A stretch of 64,000 nt of DNA from Streptomyces antibioticus. GTDB lineage: Bacteria > Actinomycetota > Actinomycetes > Streptomycetales > Streptomycetaceae. Below, one piece after another: positions 18,348 through 26,444 of this stretch. Position numbers and translations under genes: made by a program. Each line of letters begins with the position of its first letter. Position 1 is the stretch's first letter. The stretch covers positions 248,001 through 312,000 of the forward strand of contig NZ_CM007717.1 in NCBI RefSeq assembly GCF_002019855.1, given 5' to 3'. Under the pieces are notes generated by a model, which was not told the DNA's origin, made no database searches, and was given only the letters and a program-made list of their open reading frames with translations.

Positions 18348-19550
18348 ATGGCGAAATCCCAGCGGCAGGTCCGGTCCGACCGTCCGTGGTACGCCGTAGC
18401 GGCGGTCGTCTTCGCGGTGGGCATGGCCGGTACGACGCTGCCCACCCCGCTGTACGGGCTCTACCGCGAGGAGATCGGCTTCTCGCAGTTCATGGTGACG
18501 GTGATCTTCGCCGTCTACGCGGTCGGCGTCATCGCCGCTCTGCTGGTGGCGGGCAACTTCTCGGACGTCGTCGGCCGTCGACCGGTGATCTTCGTGGCGC
18601 TGGTGCTGTCCGTGTTCTCGGCGGTCTGTTTCCTCTTCGAGGACGGGCTGCCGCTGCTGTTCCTGGGGCGGCTGCTGTCGGGGTTCGCGGCCGGGCTGCT
18701 CAGCGGGGCCGCGACCGCCGCCGTCACCGAACTCGCCAAGACGGGGCAGCGGCGGCGGGCGGCGTTCGCGGCCACCGCGGCGAACATGGGTGGGCTGGGG
18801 TGCGGGCCGCTGCTGTCCGGGGTCCTCGCCGAGTACGCCCCGTACCCGCTGCGGTTGCCCTACCTGGTCCATCTCGGGCTGCTGGTCGTCGCCGTGGTCC
18901 TGCTCGCGGCGCTGCCGGAGACCGTGGAACGTCCGGTGCCGCGGCCTGCTCTGCGCCCGCAGGGCATGGTCGTACCGGCCGAGGCCCGTTCGGTGTTCGC
19001 GCCCGCCGCGCTGGCCTCGTTCGCCGGGTTCTCGGTGCTGGGGCTGTTCACCGCGGTCGCACCGGCGTTCGCCGCGCAGTATCTGGGCGTGGACAACCTT
19101 GCCGTGGAGGGCGCGATCGTTCTGCTGGTGTTCCTCGCCTCGACCGCCGGCCAACTGTTCATGGAACGCGTGGGCCCCGTCCGCGCCCTGCCGCTGGGCT
19201 GCGCGATCCTGGTCGTCGGGCTGGTCCTGATCGGTTCCTCGCTGCTGGTGGAGTCCCTCGGGGTGCTGGTCGCGGGAGCGGTCGTGGCCGGCATGGGGCA
19301 GGGGCTGTCCTTCCGCGCGTCGGTCGCCGAGGTCTCCCGTGCCGCCCCCGACCGGCAGCGCGGCGCGACGATCTCCGCGCTGTTCGTCACCGCCTACGTC
19401 GGTATCTCCCTCCCCGTGGTGGGAATCGGCGCCCTGACGGTGGCCGTCGGGCTGCGCGGCGCCGGGTTGATCTTCGTCGGCTGCGTCATCGCCGTCTCGA
19501 CGGCCGTCGCCCTCCACCTGGCCCGCCGCCCGGAGTTGCGGGGGCCGTGA
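18348..19550 (+). CDS. MFS transporter (12-helix efflux type)
   Basis: This 400-residue permease has 12 predicted helices. Motif A is VAGNFSDVVGRRPVIFVALVLS (near residue 70), and the first helix ends with PTPLYGLYREEIGFS, a pattern common in actinobacterial drug/H+ antiporters. ATG 18348 follows GGACGGAAGGC. It is 155 bp downstream of the TetR gene on the same strand and could be co-regulated, although an independent promoter is possible in the gap. Substrate unknown. Confidence 0.9.
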   Translation: MAKSQRQVRSDRPWYAVAAVVFAVGMAGTTLPTPLYGLYREEIGFSQFMVTVIFAVYAVGVIAALLVAGNFSDVVGRRPVIFVALVLSVFSAVCFLFEDGLPLLFLGRLLSGFAAGLLSGAATAAVTELAKTGQRRRAAFAATAANMGGLGCGPLLSGVLAEYAPYPLRLPYLVHLGLLVVAVVLLAALPETVERPVPRPALRPQGMVVPAEARSVFAPAALASFAGFSVLGLFTAVAPAFAAQYLGVDNLAVEGAIVLLVFLASTAGQLFMERVGPVRALPLGCAILVVGLVLIGSSLLVESLGVLVAGAVVAGMGQGLSFRASVAEVSRAAPDRQRGATISALFVTAYVGISLPVVGIGALTVAVGLRGAGLIFVGCVIAVSTAVALHLARRPELRGP

Positions 19551-19595
19551 GGGGGGCAGGGATCATGGATGCAGCCGATTCGTCAGGAGATGCCC

Positions 19596-19958
19596 ATGAC
19601 TGTTCGTCGTGTCGTACCCAATATCCGGGCGGAGGGGGGCGCGGAGGCGGTGCGGGAGAGCCGGGCGTTCTACGGTCTGCTCGGCCTCCAGGAGGTCATG
19701 GATCACGGTTGGATCATGACGCTCGGTTCGCCGTCCGACCCGACGGCGCAGGTCAGTTTCATGACCCACGACAAGACGGCCCCGGTCACGCCCGACCTGA
19801 GTGTCGAGGTGGACGACGTCGACGCGGCCTACGAGGCACTGCGGGAGAGCGGCGCGGAGATCGTGCACCCGTTGCGGGACGAGGAGTGGGGAGTGCGGCG
19901 GTTCTTCGTGCGTGACCCCAACGGCCGGGTGATCAACGTGCTGACACACCGCGGGTGA
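19596..19958 (+). CDS. VOC (glyoxalase/bleomycin-resistance fold) protein
   Basis: This 120-residue protein is one VOC module pair: beta-alpha-beta units starting RRVVPNIRAEG and ending VRRFFVRDPNGRVINVLTH. ATG 19596 is chosen because AGGAG ends 6 nt upstream; ATGs at 19569 and 19590 are in frame but poorly placed. Metal ligands are not fully evident (HDKTAPV and a C-terminal Glu-like position are lacking), so it may be a binding protein rather than an enzyme. It ends 9 bp from the convergent EEP gene. Confidence 0.88.
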   Translation: MTVRRVVPNIRAEGGAEAVRESRAFYGLLGLQEVMDHGWIMTLGSPSDPTAQVSFMTHDKTAPVTPDLSVEVDDVDAAYEALRESGAEIVHPLRDEEWGVRRFFVRDPNGRVINVLTHRG

Positions 19959-19967
19959 CGTGGCGTT

Positions 19968-20804
19968 TCAGCCGAGGTCCAGGTCGCTGCGGACCAGGTG
20001 GTGGTCCGAGTGCGCGGTGGGCTGTACGTGCTGCTTCAGCGGGGTGATGCCGCGCAGGAAGATGTAGTCGAACTTGCTCTCCCAGTCGGTGGTCACCTCG
20101 CAGGTGCCGTCGGAGCCCGGACGGCACTGGGGGTCGGCGTCGTCGGCCAGGGCCCACATGCGGGTGAGTTCGGAGGCGTACGGCACCGCGTTGAAGTCGC
20201 CGAGGACGATGGCCCGCTTGTGCCGGGCGACCTCTGCCGCGAGGACGCCGACCTGGTCCGCGCGGACGGCTTCCTGGCGCCGTTCGGCGAGGTGCGTCAC
20301 GAAGACCCGGACGCGCTGGCCGCCGACCGTGGTGGTGACCTCCATGTACCCGCGGTCCTCGGATCCGCCGTCCGGGTACTCGGTCTTGACGACGTCGGTC
20401 ATCGGCGCCGCCGAGAGGAGCGCCGAGCCGTAGCCTCCCGGGCTCCACGGCGCTCCCCCACAGCGGCTCCAGCTCCGCAGCACGCTGCCGTACTCGACGT
20501 GGTACACGAGCCCGTACCTGCTCTTGAGCTGGTCCCGGATGCTCTCGACGTCCCGCACGCAGGCTTCTTGCAGTCCGATCACCTGGGGTGCGTAGGTGGC
20601 GATGTCGGCGGCGCGGTCGGCGTTGCTCTCGTCGCAGGGGTTGCAGATGTTCCACGTCATGACACGGTTCGCGACGGTGTCCCGGGCGCCCCCGGCGGGC
20701 AGCGACGTGCCGTCGAAGCCATCACCCGATCCACTACGGCCGAGGAGCACCACGCAGACCACCGCGAGGGCGCCCACGAACAACCGCGTGCCCTTTCCGA
20801 GCAC
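19968..20804 (-). CDS. secreted or membrane-anchored endonuclease/exonuclease/phosphatase-family protein
   Basis: GTG 20804 follows GAGGAGG with 5-6 nt spacing, giving 278 residues. The N-terminus MLGKGTRLFVGALAVVCVVLLG is a signal peptide or anchor. The EEP fold is shown by VMTWNICNPC (metal-site Asn), GLQEACVRD (catalytic Glu), THLAERR, LGDFNAVPYASEL (catalytic Asp/Asn) and the final HSDHHLV (Asp-His). Members hydrolyse phosphodiesters in DNA, lipids or nucleotides. A pair of cysteines in NPC and others suggests an extracytoplasmic, disulfide-bonded enzyme. The substrate is unknown. Confidence 0.9.
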   Translation of the reverse strand: MLGKGTRLFVGALAVVCVVLLGRSGSGDGFDGTSLPAGGARDTVANRVMTWNICNPCDESNADRAADIATYAPQVIGLQEACVRDVESIRDQLKSRYGLVYHVEYGSVLRSWSRCGGAPWSPGGYGSALLSAAPMTDVVKTEYPDGGSEDRGYMEVTTTVGGQRVRVFVTHLAERRQEAVRADQVGVLAAEVARHKRAIVLGDFNAVPYASELTRMWALADDADPQCRPGSDGTCEVTTDWESKFDYIFLRGITPLKQHVQPTAHSDHHLVRSDLDLG

Positions 20805-20960
20805 CGCCGCCTCCTCAGTGTGCGAACCCGGGGCGACCGACGTCACCACGTCCGAGCCTACGTGACGGCGCTGTCGGCAACCTGTCGTCGCACCTCGGAA
20901 CCGCCGGGTAACGTCCCTGCCGTGAAGGTCCACAGACGGTGGGGAGGGGAGGCGTGGACG

Positions 20961-21374
20961 GTGTTTGAGTCTGTCAGGTACTCCGCCGCGTGCCAGACCT
21001 GCGATGCGGAGATGGAGTGCTGGGGCGTGCAGGCCCTGGTCGGTGACCAGTTGCGTTGGGACGTCGAGTCGACGTGCTCCGCTTGTGGGTTTGCCGAAGC
21101 CGTGTGCGGTGGTGCCGGTGCCATGCCGGCAGAACGGCGGGCTCAGATGCTCGCCGAACACGGCGCCGCGTGGCTTCAGGTAGACCCTCCGTCGGCAAGG
21201 AGCGTCACCATCATGCGCGTGCTGCGCGCCGAGTTGGGCATCGACCTGATCGAAGCCAGGGCGACGCTGCACCGTGTGCTGGACGGTGACTGCTCAGGCA
21301 CGCTTCCGGAGATGGAACACCTGGCCCGCGCACTTCGAAGGGCCGGCATTTCTGCCGCGGCTACTCGCCGTTAG
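20961..21374 (+). CDS. small zinc-ribbon-like hypothetical protein
   Basis: This is a 137-residue protein if translation starts at GTG 20961 behind GGGGAGGCG; GTG 20922 is an alternative that adds 13 residues. Two CxxC pairs (CQTCDAEMECWG and CSACGFAEAVCGG) near residues 12 and 36 suggest a zinc ribbon. The C-terminal half (RSVTIMRVLRAELGIDLIEARATLHRVLDG) resembles the ribosomal-protein L7/L12-like helix seen in several Streptomyces proteins. No function is assigned. It stands alone between the EEP gene and the DUF3626 gene. Confidence 0.75.
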   Translation: MFESVRYSAACQTCDAEMECWGVQALVGDQLRWDVESTCSACGFAEAVCGGAGAMPAERRAQMLAEHGAAWLQVDPPSARSVTIMRVLRAELGIDLIEARATLHRVLDGDCSGTLPEMEHLARALRRAGISAAATRR

Positions 21375-21450
21375 GCGTCCGCGCCGACGGCTTCCGCTAC
21401 GCCGAAGAATCCGCGTGCGCCCCACCAATCACCCGAGGAACACTGTGCGG

Positions 21451-22326
21451 ATGGATTCCGTGGTTCGTCCGACGGTGCAGGAGCGGGCGGTTCAGTACGT
21501 GGCCGGGTTGGCGTCGGGGGGCGTGTTGGACGGGGCGTTGCGGGTGACGCTCAACTTTCATCCCGATCGGTTGGTGCGCGGTGGGGCGTGGGTTCTGGAG
21601 GGTATGGCCGCGGACGGCGTGTATCGGTCGCAGTTCGTCACGGGGACCAGCAACGGTGGGCTGACCGCGTATCCCGGTGGGGACCGGTGGCGTTGGGAGA
21701 GCCGGATGTTCGGCGGGGCGTATGACGGCGGGGCCGCTCATGAGCGGCCGGTCTACGGGGCGTTGAACTTTCGGCGGAAGCCGTTCGGCGGGGCCCCGCG
21801 GTTCGGGTCGGCGCATTTTCGGCTGGCCGTCGGGACGTTGGCGCGGACCACGTTCTGTTATCCGGACAGTTGCGTCGAGCCCACGGATTTCGGAGTGGCG
21901 GACCGGATGGGGCTCGTGGAGCTTGCTCTCGCCGACCGGCAGGATGACCTTGACGACTACATCGAGGCACAGGTGCATGGGCCGGTGCGGCTCGGGCGGC
22001 CGGATGTGGAGGCGCTGGTCCTCGATCCCTGTTATCGGGGTACGGGCGTCGAGGCCGCCGCCCTGGCGCTCGGGTGTCCCGTGGAGTGGCATCCCGGGTT
22101 TCGGCTCACCGTCGACGAGCTTCGCCGTCATCCCGGTTACCGCGGTCAGGAGTACGTCGATCTGGGCGCGCGGATCGCCGTCGACGGTGTCCTCGATCCC
22201 CGCATCGTCGGGGACGCCGCGCGCAGCGGTCGTTTCGATCCTCAGGCGGTGAAGAAGGTGTGGCATTGCCTCGCGCGGTACGGAGTGTCCTCCGACGTGT
22301 GTGCACCTCGCGCGGCACTAGGGTGA
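21451..22326 (+). CDS. DUF3626 family protein
   Basis: This 291-residue protein carries the family hallmark YGALNFRRKPFGGAPRFGSAHF (about residues 105-125) and the opening TVQERAVQYV. Function is unknown in the literature I know. The remainder includes EAQVHGPVRLGRPDVEALVLDPCYRGT and VEWHPGFRLTVDELRRHPGYRGQEYVDLG, with conserved His and Asp residues that could be catalytic. ATG 21451 is used; GTG 21445 has the better SD spacing and is equally possible. It is close to, or overlaps, the aldo/keto reductase start (GTGA at 22323), so the two may be co-expressed. Confidence 0.85.
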   Translation: MDSVVRPTVQERAVQYVAGLASGGVLDGALRVTLNFHPDRLVRGGAWVLEGMAADGVYRSQFVTGTSNGGLTAYPGGDRWRWESRMFGGAYDGGAAHERPVYGALNFRRKPFGGAPRFGSAHFRLAVGTLARTTFCYPDSCVEPTDFGVADRMGLVELALADRQDDLDDYIEAQVHGPVRLGRPDVEALVLDPCYRGTGVEAAALALGCPVEWHPGFRLTVDELRRHPGYRGQEYVDLGARIAVDGVLDPRIVGDAARSGRFDPQAVKKVWHCLARYGVSSDVCAPRAALG

Positions 22327-22331
22327 TCGGC

Positions 22332-23189
22332 GTGACGACACAACGATGGGCTCTCGGTGGCGACTTGGATGTCGCGCGGATCGGCTACGGCGCGATGAAG
22401 CTGACCGGCTGGCCGAGGGGTGAGCGGCCCGACCGGGACACGGCTCTCGCCGTCCTGCGCCGGGCCGTGGAGCTGGGTGTGAACCACATCGACACCTCGC
22501 ACTACTACGCCCGTGACGGCGTCGCGGCCAACGAGCTGATCCGGGAGGCGCTGCACCCCTATCCGGACGGCCTGGTGATCGCCACGAAGGTGGGCGCCCT
22601 GGTCGAGGGGCCCGACATCGCGCTGCCCGACGCGGCGAAGACCGGCCTGACGCCCGACAATCTGCGCCGGGGAGTCGAGGCCAACCTGCTCTCGCTCGGC
22701 GTGGACCGTCTGGATCTGGTGAACCTGAGGATGGGGGACCTGGAGCGCGCCGGGACGTCCTTGGCCGGGCCGCTGGAGACCCTTCTGGCGCTGCGCGAGG
22801 AGGGGTTGATCCGGCATCTGGGCGTCTCCAACGTCACCGCCGAGGAGTTCGCCCAGGCACGTGAGGTCGCGCCGATCGCCTGCGTCCAGAACCTCTACAA
22901 CCTGGCCCGCCGCGACGACGATCCCCTCATCGACACCTGCGCCGAGGCCGGTATCGCCTACGTCCCGTTCTTCCCGGTCGGCGGCTTCCAGCCGGTCACC
23001 GCCGAGCACCTGGACGGCATCGCCGCTCGCCATCACGCGTCCGTGCCGCAGGTGGCGCTGGCCTGGCTGCTGGCCCGCTCGCCGAACGTTCTCCTCATCC
23101 CCGGCACGGGCTCGGTCGGGCATCTGGAGGAGAACGTCGCCGCCGGCGAGCTGACGCTGAGCGCGGAGGACATCGCCGCGCTCGGCTGA
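22332..23189 (+). CDS. aldo/keto reductase
   Basis: This is a 285-residue NADPH-dependent oxidoreductase with an eight-stranded barrel. Catalytic Asp and Tyr are in HIDTSHYYARDGVA (about residues 47-60) and Lys in VIATKVG. The usual His position is replaced (LDLVNLRMGD), as in a subgroup of actinobacterial AKRs. Cofactor motifs are GVSNVTAEEFAQA and LIPGTGSVGHLEENVAA. GTG 22332 follows AGGGTG; GTG 22323, which overlaps the DUF3626 stop, is an alternative. The substrate is unknown. Confidence 0.9.
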   Translation: MTTQRWALGGDLDVARIGYGAMKLTGWPRGERPDRDTALAVLRRAVELGVNHIDTSHYYARDGVAANELIREALHPYPDGLVIATKVGALVEGPDIALPDAAKTGLTPDNLRRGVEANLLSLGVDRLDLVNLRMGDLERAGTSLAGPLETLLALREEGLIRHLGVSNVTAEEFAQAREVAPIACVQNLYNLARRDDDPLIDTCAEAGIAYVPFFPVGGFQPVTAEHLDGIAARHHASVPQVALAWLLARSPNVLLIPGTGSVGHLEENVAAGELTLSAEDIAALG

Positions 23190-23207
23190 GGCGTACGAGC
23201 CCGGTTT

Positions 23208-24257
23208 CTAGCGCGCGTTCAGGGCGCGGACCAGGTCGATGCCGCGTCCGAGGTTGTCCAACCGTGCCGCGAGCGTGTCGCCGGCCGGGTAGAGGCGGAC
23301 GGTGTCCACGCCCGCGGCGCGCCAGTCCCCGAGCCGGGCGCGGACCATGTCCTCGGTGCCGATCAGGGTCGTGGCGAGGACCATCTCGTCGGTGACGAGG
23401 GCCGTGGCGCCGGCGCGGTCCCCGGCCTGCCAGCGTTCGCGGATCCGGGCGGCGACGTCGGCCCAACCCTGGCGGCTGTAGGCGTTGTTGTAGAAGTTGG
23501 TGGAACCGGAGCCCATACCGCCCAGGGAGAAGGCCAGTTCCTTCTTGCGGCTGCCGACGACCTCGGCCAACTGCCCTTCGTCCGCGACGATGTTGATCTC
23601 GGCGCCCTGGCAGACGTCCAGGTCGTCGCGGGTGCGGCCGGCGCGGGCCAGGCCGCTGTCCAGGTGGGTGAAGTAGGCGTCGTCGGCGCCCTCGGGCACG
23701 AAGCTGGTGCCGAGCCAGCCGTCGGCGATCTCACCGGTGAGTTCGAGCATCTTCGGGGACAGGGTGGCGAGATAGACCGGCACCTGCACCGGCGGCACGC
23801 TGAGCCGCATCGGGCGGCCCTCCCCGTCCGGGAGGGGGATGGTGTACTGACGGCCCTCGAAGCGGATCTTCTCGCCGCCGAAGGCGCTGCGGACGATCTC
23901 GACGGTCTCCCGCATCCGGGTCAGCGGCCGTGCGAACGGTATGCCGTGCAGGCCCTCGATGACCTGCGGTCCCGACGCCCCGAGGCCGAGGCGGAAGCGG
24001 CCGTCGGACAGGTGGGCGAGCGTCATCGCGGTCTGGGCGACGGTGACCGGGGAACGGGTGCCGAGCTGGATCACCCCCGAGCCGAGCAGGATCCGTTCGG
24101 TGCGGCCGGCCAGATAGCCCAGCGGGGACGGGGCGTCGCTGCCCCACGCCTCGGCCACCCAGCAGATGTCCAGGCCCAGCTTCTCGGCCTCCACGACGAA
24201 CTCGACGATCTCGCCCCAGGCGCCGCCGGACGCCTCGACGGTGGTCGCGGTGCGCAT
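23208..24257 (-). CDS. LLM-class F420-dependent oxidoreductase
   Basis: This 349-residue TIM-barrel enzyme is of the F420 branch of the luciferase-like superfamily. Segments are GLDICWVAEAWGSDAPSPLGYLA, RILLGSGVIQLGTRSP, the family core LAHLSDGRFRLGLGASGPQVIEG (residues 84-106), PVYLATLSPKMLELTGEIADGWLG and TEDMVRARLGDWRAAGVD. Start ATG 24257 overlaps the SRPBCC stop by one base, so the two genes are co-translated. Such enzymes use F420 to oxidise or reduce alcohols, sugars or ketones; the substrate here is unassigned. Confidence 0.92.
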   Translation of the reverse strand: MRTATTVEASGGAWGEIVEFVVEAEKLGLDICWVAEAWGSDAPSPLGYLAGRTERILLGSGVIQLGTRSPVTVAQTAMTLAHLSDGRFRLGLGASGPQVIEGLHGIPFARPLTRMRETVEIVRSAFGGEKIRFEGRQYTIPLPDGEGRPMRLSVPPVQVPVYLATLSPKMLELTGEIADGWLGTSFVPEGADDAYFTHLDSGLARAGRTRDDLDVCQGAEINIVADEGQLAEVVGSRKKELAFSLGGMGSGSTNFYNNAYSRQGWADVAARIRERWQAGDRAGATALVTDEMVLATTLIGTEDMVRARLGDWRAAGVDTVRLYPAGDTLAARLDNLGRGIDLVRALNAR

Positions 24258-24769
24258 CACATCTCCCGTTCGGCCAGCGCCTTGACGGCGGCGAGGTTGG
24301 CCTTGATCCCGGCCTCGAACTCCCGCAGCCGTACGAACACGATCTTCTGTTCCTTGTCCGGCATCGCGTCGATGGCCGCGCTGAGGCCGGAGCGGTCCGG
24401 GCCCATCTGCGCCCACTGCTCCAGCACCGTGCCCGAGCCCTCCGGGCGCAGGGTGAACCGCCATACGCTGGCCGGACGGGCGGGGTCGCCCACGGCCCAG
24501 GCGAAGCGGTGCGGCTCCTCGCAGTCGACGACCGTGCTGGCCGTCTCCCAGTCACCCAGCGCGGGGTGGGTGCTGCGTCCGAGGAAACGGTTGCCCGGCC
24601 GCGGGCCGGTCGCGCCGTCCAGCCACTCCACCTGCCGCAGTTCGGTGCTGAGCCTGGGCATCAGATGGATGTCGCTCACCAAGCCCCACAGATGCTCCGG
24701 CGGCGCGTCGATGTACGCCTCCGCGGAGACGGTGGGGGTGTCCGCGTAGACCTGTCCCGTCCACTCCAT
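24257..24769 (-). CDS. SRPBCC (START/Bet v1-fold) family protein
   Basis: This is a 170-residue polyketide-cyclase-like hydrophobic-pocket protein: VSAEAYIDAPPEHLWGLVSDI at the N-terminus, EWLDGATGPRPGNRFLGRS and VWRFTLRPEGSGTVLEQWAQMGP. The start chosen is ATG 24769 behind GAGAGAGGGG rather than the frame beginning at 24826. It forms a two-gene operon with the F420 oxidoreductase and probably binds or delivers its hydrophobic substrate. It is divergent from an HxlR regulator. Confidence 0.88.
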   Translation of the reverse strand: MEWTGQVYADTPTVSAEAYIDAPPEHLWGLVSDIHLMPRLSTELRQVEWLDGATGPRPGNRFLGRSTHPALGDWETASTVVDCEEPHRFAWAVGDPARPASVWRFTLRPEGSGTVLEQWAQMGPDRSGLSAAIDAMPDKEQKIVFVRLREFEAGIKANLAAVKALAEREM

Positions 24770-24892
24770 GCCGTCGATCCCCTCTCTCTCGCTCGATGAC
24801 CTGCATGGTTGCCTATTAAGACTCACTCGCGCAAGGTCCGGGCGGCATGCTGTCCGGTACCGGTCGCCTGCTGAGTTTCGTCAAAGGACTCG

Positions 24893-24905
24893 TACCATCG
24901 GGGTA
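24893..24905 (+). promoter_or_regulatory. inverted repeat over the hxlR-type start; probable -10 of a leaderless transcript
   Basis: TACC-N5-GGTA spans 24893-24905 and ends on the A of the ATG. TACCAT (24893-24898) could be the -10 box, placing the transcription start at the ATG itself. No SD sequence precedes the gene. A -35 candidate (CTGAGT at 24871) is weak. The site could allow autoregulation. Confidence 0.45.
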
Positions 24906-25435
24906 TGAGGCGTACGTCGTTCGCGAACTGGCCCTGCTCGGTGGCCAGGACCATGGATCTGCTCGGTGACGCGTGGAGTCCCCTGGTGCTGAGGGAGGCG
25001 TTCTACGGGGTGCGCCGGTTCGACGCGTTCCAGCAGGAGCTGGGCATCGCCCGCAACACCCTGTCGGAGCGGCTGCGCCGACTGGTCGAGGCGGGGCTGA
25101 TGGAGAAGCGCGCGTACGACACCCAGCCGGTCCGCCACGAGTACCTGCTGACCGAGTCGGGGCGTGACTTCTACGGCGTGATCCTCGCGATGACGCACTG
25201 GGGTGACCGGTGGCTGGCGGACGAGGCGGGTCCGCCGGTGATCACCCGTCACGAGACCTGCGGCCACGACGCCCACGGCGAGGTGGTCTGCTCCCACTGC
25301 AAGGAGCCCCTCGCCTGGGAGGACGTCACGGCCCGCCCCGGCCCCGGCTACCCGCGCAAGCTGCTCGACCGCCCGGACGTCCGCCGACGGTTCAAACTGG
25401 ACGAGGCGGCGGAGCCTCCGGCGACCGAGGCCTGA
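24905..25435 (+). CDS. HxlR family transcriptional regulator
   Basis: This 176-residue regulator has an HxlR winged-helix domain: RTMDLLGDAWSPLVLREAFYGVRRFDAFQQELGIARNTLSERL followed by LVEAGLMEKRAY (residues 15-75). An extended C-terminus bears a possible metal site CGHDAHGEVVCSHCKEPL (His and Cys pairs, residues 118-136). Divergent from the SRPBCC/F420-oxidoreductase pair, it is the obvious candidate to control them. ATG 24905 seems leaderless. Confidence 0.92.
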   Translation: MRRTSFANWPCSVARTMDLLGDAWSPLVLREAFYGVRRFDAFQQELGIARNTLSERLRRLVEAGLMEKRAYDTQPVRHEYLLTESGRDFYGVILAMTHWGDRWLADEAGPPVITRHETCGHDAHGEVVCSHCKEPLAWEDVTARPGPGYPRKLLDRPDVRRRFKLDEAAEPPATEA

Positions 25436-25529
25436 GCCCGGACCGGATCACAGGATCCGCAGGGGACATCCGGTGCGTCCGGAGGGGTACTCGGGTCGGG
25501 CAGCCCACCACTCCCCCGAGGAGGACGAC

Positions 25530-25685
25530 ATGATCATCCTGGGCGCCATCCTGCTCGTCATCGGCTTGATCACCGGCATCGCCGTCCTGTGGACCATCGG
25601 AGTCATCCTCCTGGTCGTCGGAGCGGTCCTGTGGATCCTCGGCAGCCTGGACCACGCCGTCGCCGGCCGCCGCCACTACTGGTGA
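25530..25685 (+). CDS. DUF6131-type small membrane protein, 51 aa
   Basis: ATG 25530 follows GAGGAGGACGAC, a strong SD. The product is two hydrophobic helices (IILGAILLVIGLITGIAVLWTI and GVILLVVGAVLWILGSL) with the short tail AGRRHYW. This pattern recurs across actinobacteria as DUF6131. Function is unknown; it is likely an envelope protein. Confidence 0.85.
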   Translation: MIILGAILLVIGLITGIAVLWTIGVILLVVGAVLWILGSLDHAVAGRRHYW

Positions 25686-26041
25686 CCTGAGACAGTCCCC
25701 TACCCCTCGCGCAGCACGATCGTCAGAAGAACCCGCAAGATCAGTGCCAGAGAGCCGAACCCGCTCACGCAGACCACGATCCGTGTGCAAGCAGAGTCGC
25801 TTCGTGGTCCATCACGCACAGAACTGCGCGAGCGATATGCCGAGTTCGCTTTCGGGCGGCCGCCAAGGGATTCCTCGTACGCGTTATCAATCCGTGGCCC
25901 GAATGACCGTTCTGGCTGGTGAGGGCGGTGTGGATCACACCGACAGTTACAGAACGATCACACACTTCACACTTTGGCCGCGCAGGGTGTTCTGACGCTT
26001 ACACTCAGCCAGCACCCACTGAGTCGCTGGGGGGAACACCC
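25686..26041. other. gene-free stretch with lower GC content
   Basis: No credible coding frame covers these 356 bases: open frames present are short and lack SD sites. The base composition is visibly more AT-rich than its neighbours. It holds the nested inverted repeat at 25908-25956 and, near its right end, a possible -10 box TACACT (26000-26005) for the lipoprotein gene, with TTGGCC (25974-25979) upstream at a long 20-bp spacing. It may carry an unrecognised small RNA or regulatory region. Confidence 0.5.
25908..25956. promoter_or_regulatory. nested inverted repeats (two dyads on one centre)
   Basis: Outer arms CGTTCTG (25908-25914) and CAGAACG (25950-25956) enclose inner arms GGTGTG (25927-25932) and CACACC (25936-25941) around GAT. 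Both dyads are perfect. It can be an operator for a dimer of dimers or an RNA stem-loop. It lies 86 bp upstream of the lipoprotein start. Confidence 0.5.
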
Positions 26042-26341
26042 ATGCTCCGTAGATCCGCCGTTCTGCTCACCACCGCCGCCTGCTTCGCCGTCACCGGCTG
26101 CTCGTCGTCCGACAGCGCCGGCGATGCGGACGGTTCGTCGTCGCCGACACTGTCAGCCGCGGAGGCCCGTCAGGCCTGCGTGGACGCCTGGGCCATCGCG
26201 ATAGGCTCCCAGCCCACCGGCTGGGCCCCCGAGATGACCGACCAGGACGCCGTGCCCGCCGAATGCCTGGGGCTGTCGGTCCAGGAGTACACGGAGTTGT
26301 TCTCCGAAGGTCTCGAACAGACCAAGAAGAAGGACCAGTAG
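26042..26341 (+). CDS. small secreted lipoprotein, hypothetical
   Basis: This is a 99-residue protein with lipoprotein signal MLRRSAVLLTTAACFAVTGC (Cys near residue 20), then a Ser/Asp-rich linker SSSDSAGDADGSSS and a short folded part with ARQACVDAWAIAI and PAECLGLSVQEYTELF. Two cysteines in the mature part could form a disulfide. ATG 26042 follows GGGGGGAA. No family is recognised. The stop lies inside a 14-bp repeat. Confidence 0.85.
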   Translation: MLRRSAVLLTTAACFAVTGCSSSDSAGDADGSSSPTLSAAEARQACVDAWAIAIGSQPTGWAPEMTDQDAVPAECLGLSVQEYTELFSEGLEQTKKKDQ

Positions 26342-26378
26342 GCAACGACCCGTAGGCAACGACCCGTAGGCGTGGACC
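26338..26378. repeat. 14-bp tandem repeat at the lipoprotein stop codon
   Basis: GTAGGCAACGACCC occurs at 26338-26351 and 26352-26365 and is followed by a decayed third copy (26366-26378). The first copy includes the TAG stop of the lipoprotein gene, so slippage here would leave the protein length unchanged. Confidence 0.8.
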
Positions 26379-26395
26379 GGTACACAAGGACCGGT

Positions 26396-26443
26396 GGACG
26401 CGGAAGGCCCCCGCACTCACCCCCGTCGCGAGGGCCCGCGTCC
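26396..26443. terminator. bidirectional terminator between lipoprotein and MFS genes
   Basis: GGACGCG (26396-26402) pairs with CGCGTCC (26437-26443), and GGCCC (26406-26410) with GGGCC (26432-26436), giving a long stem with a 3-nt bulge. It ends directly before the stop of the convergent MFS gene. Confidence 0.65.
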
Positions 26444-26444
26444 G

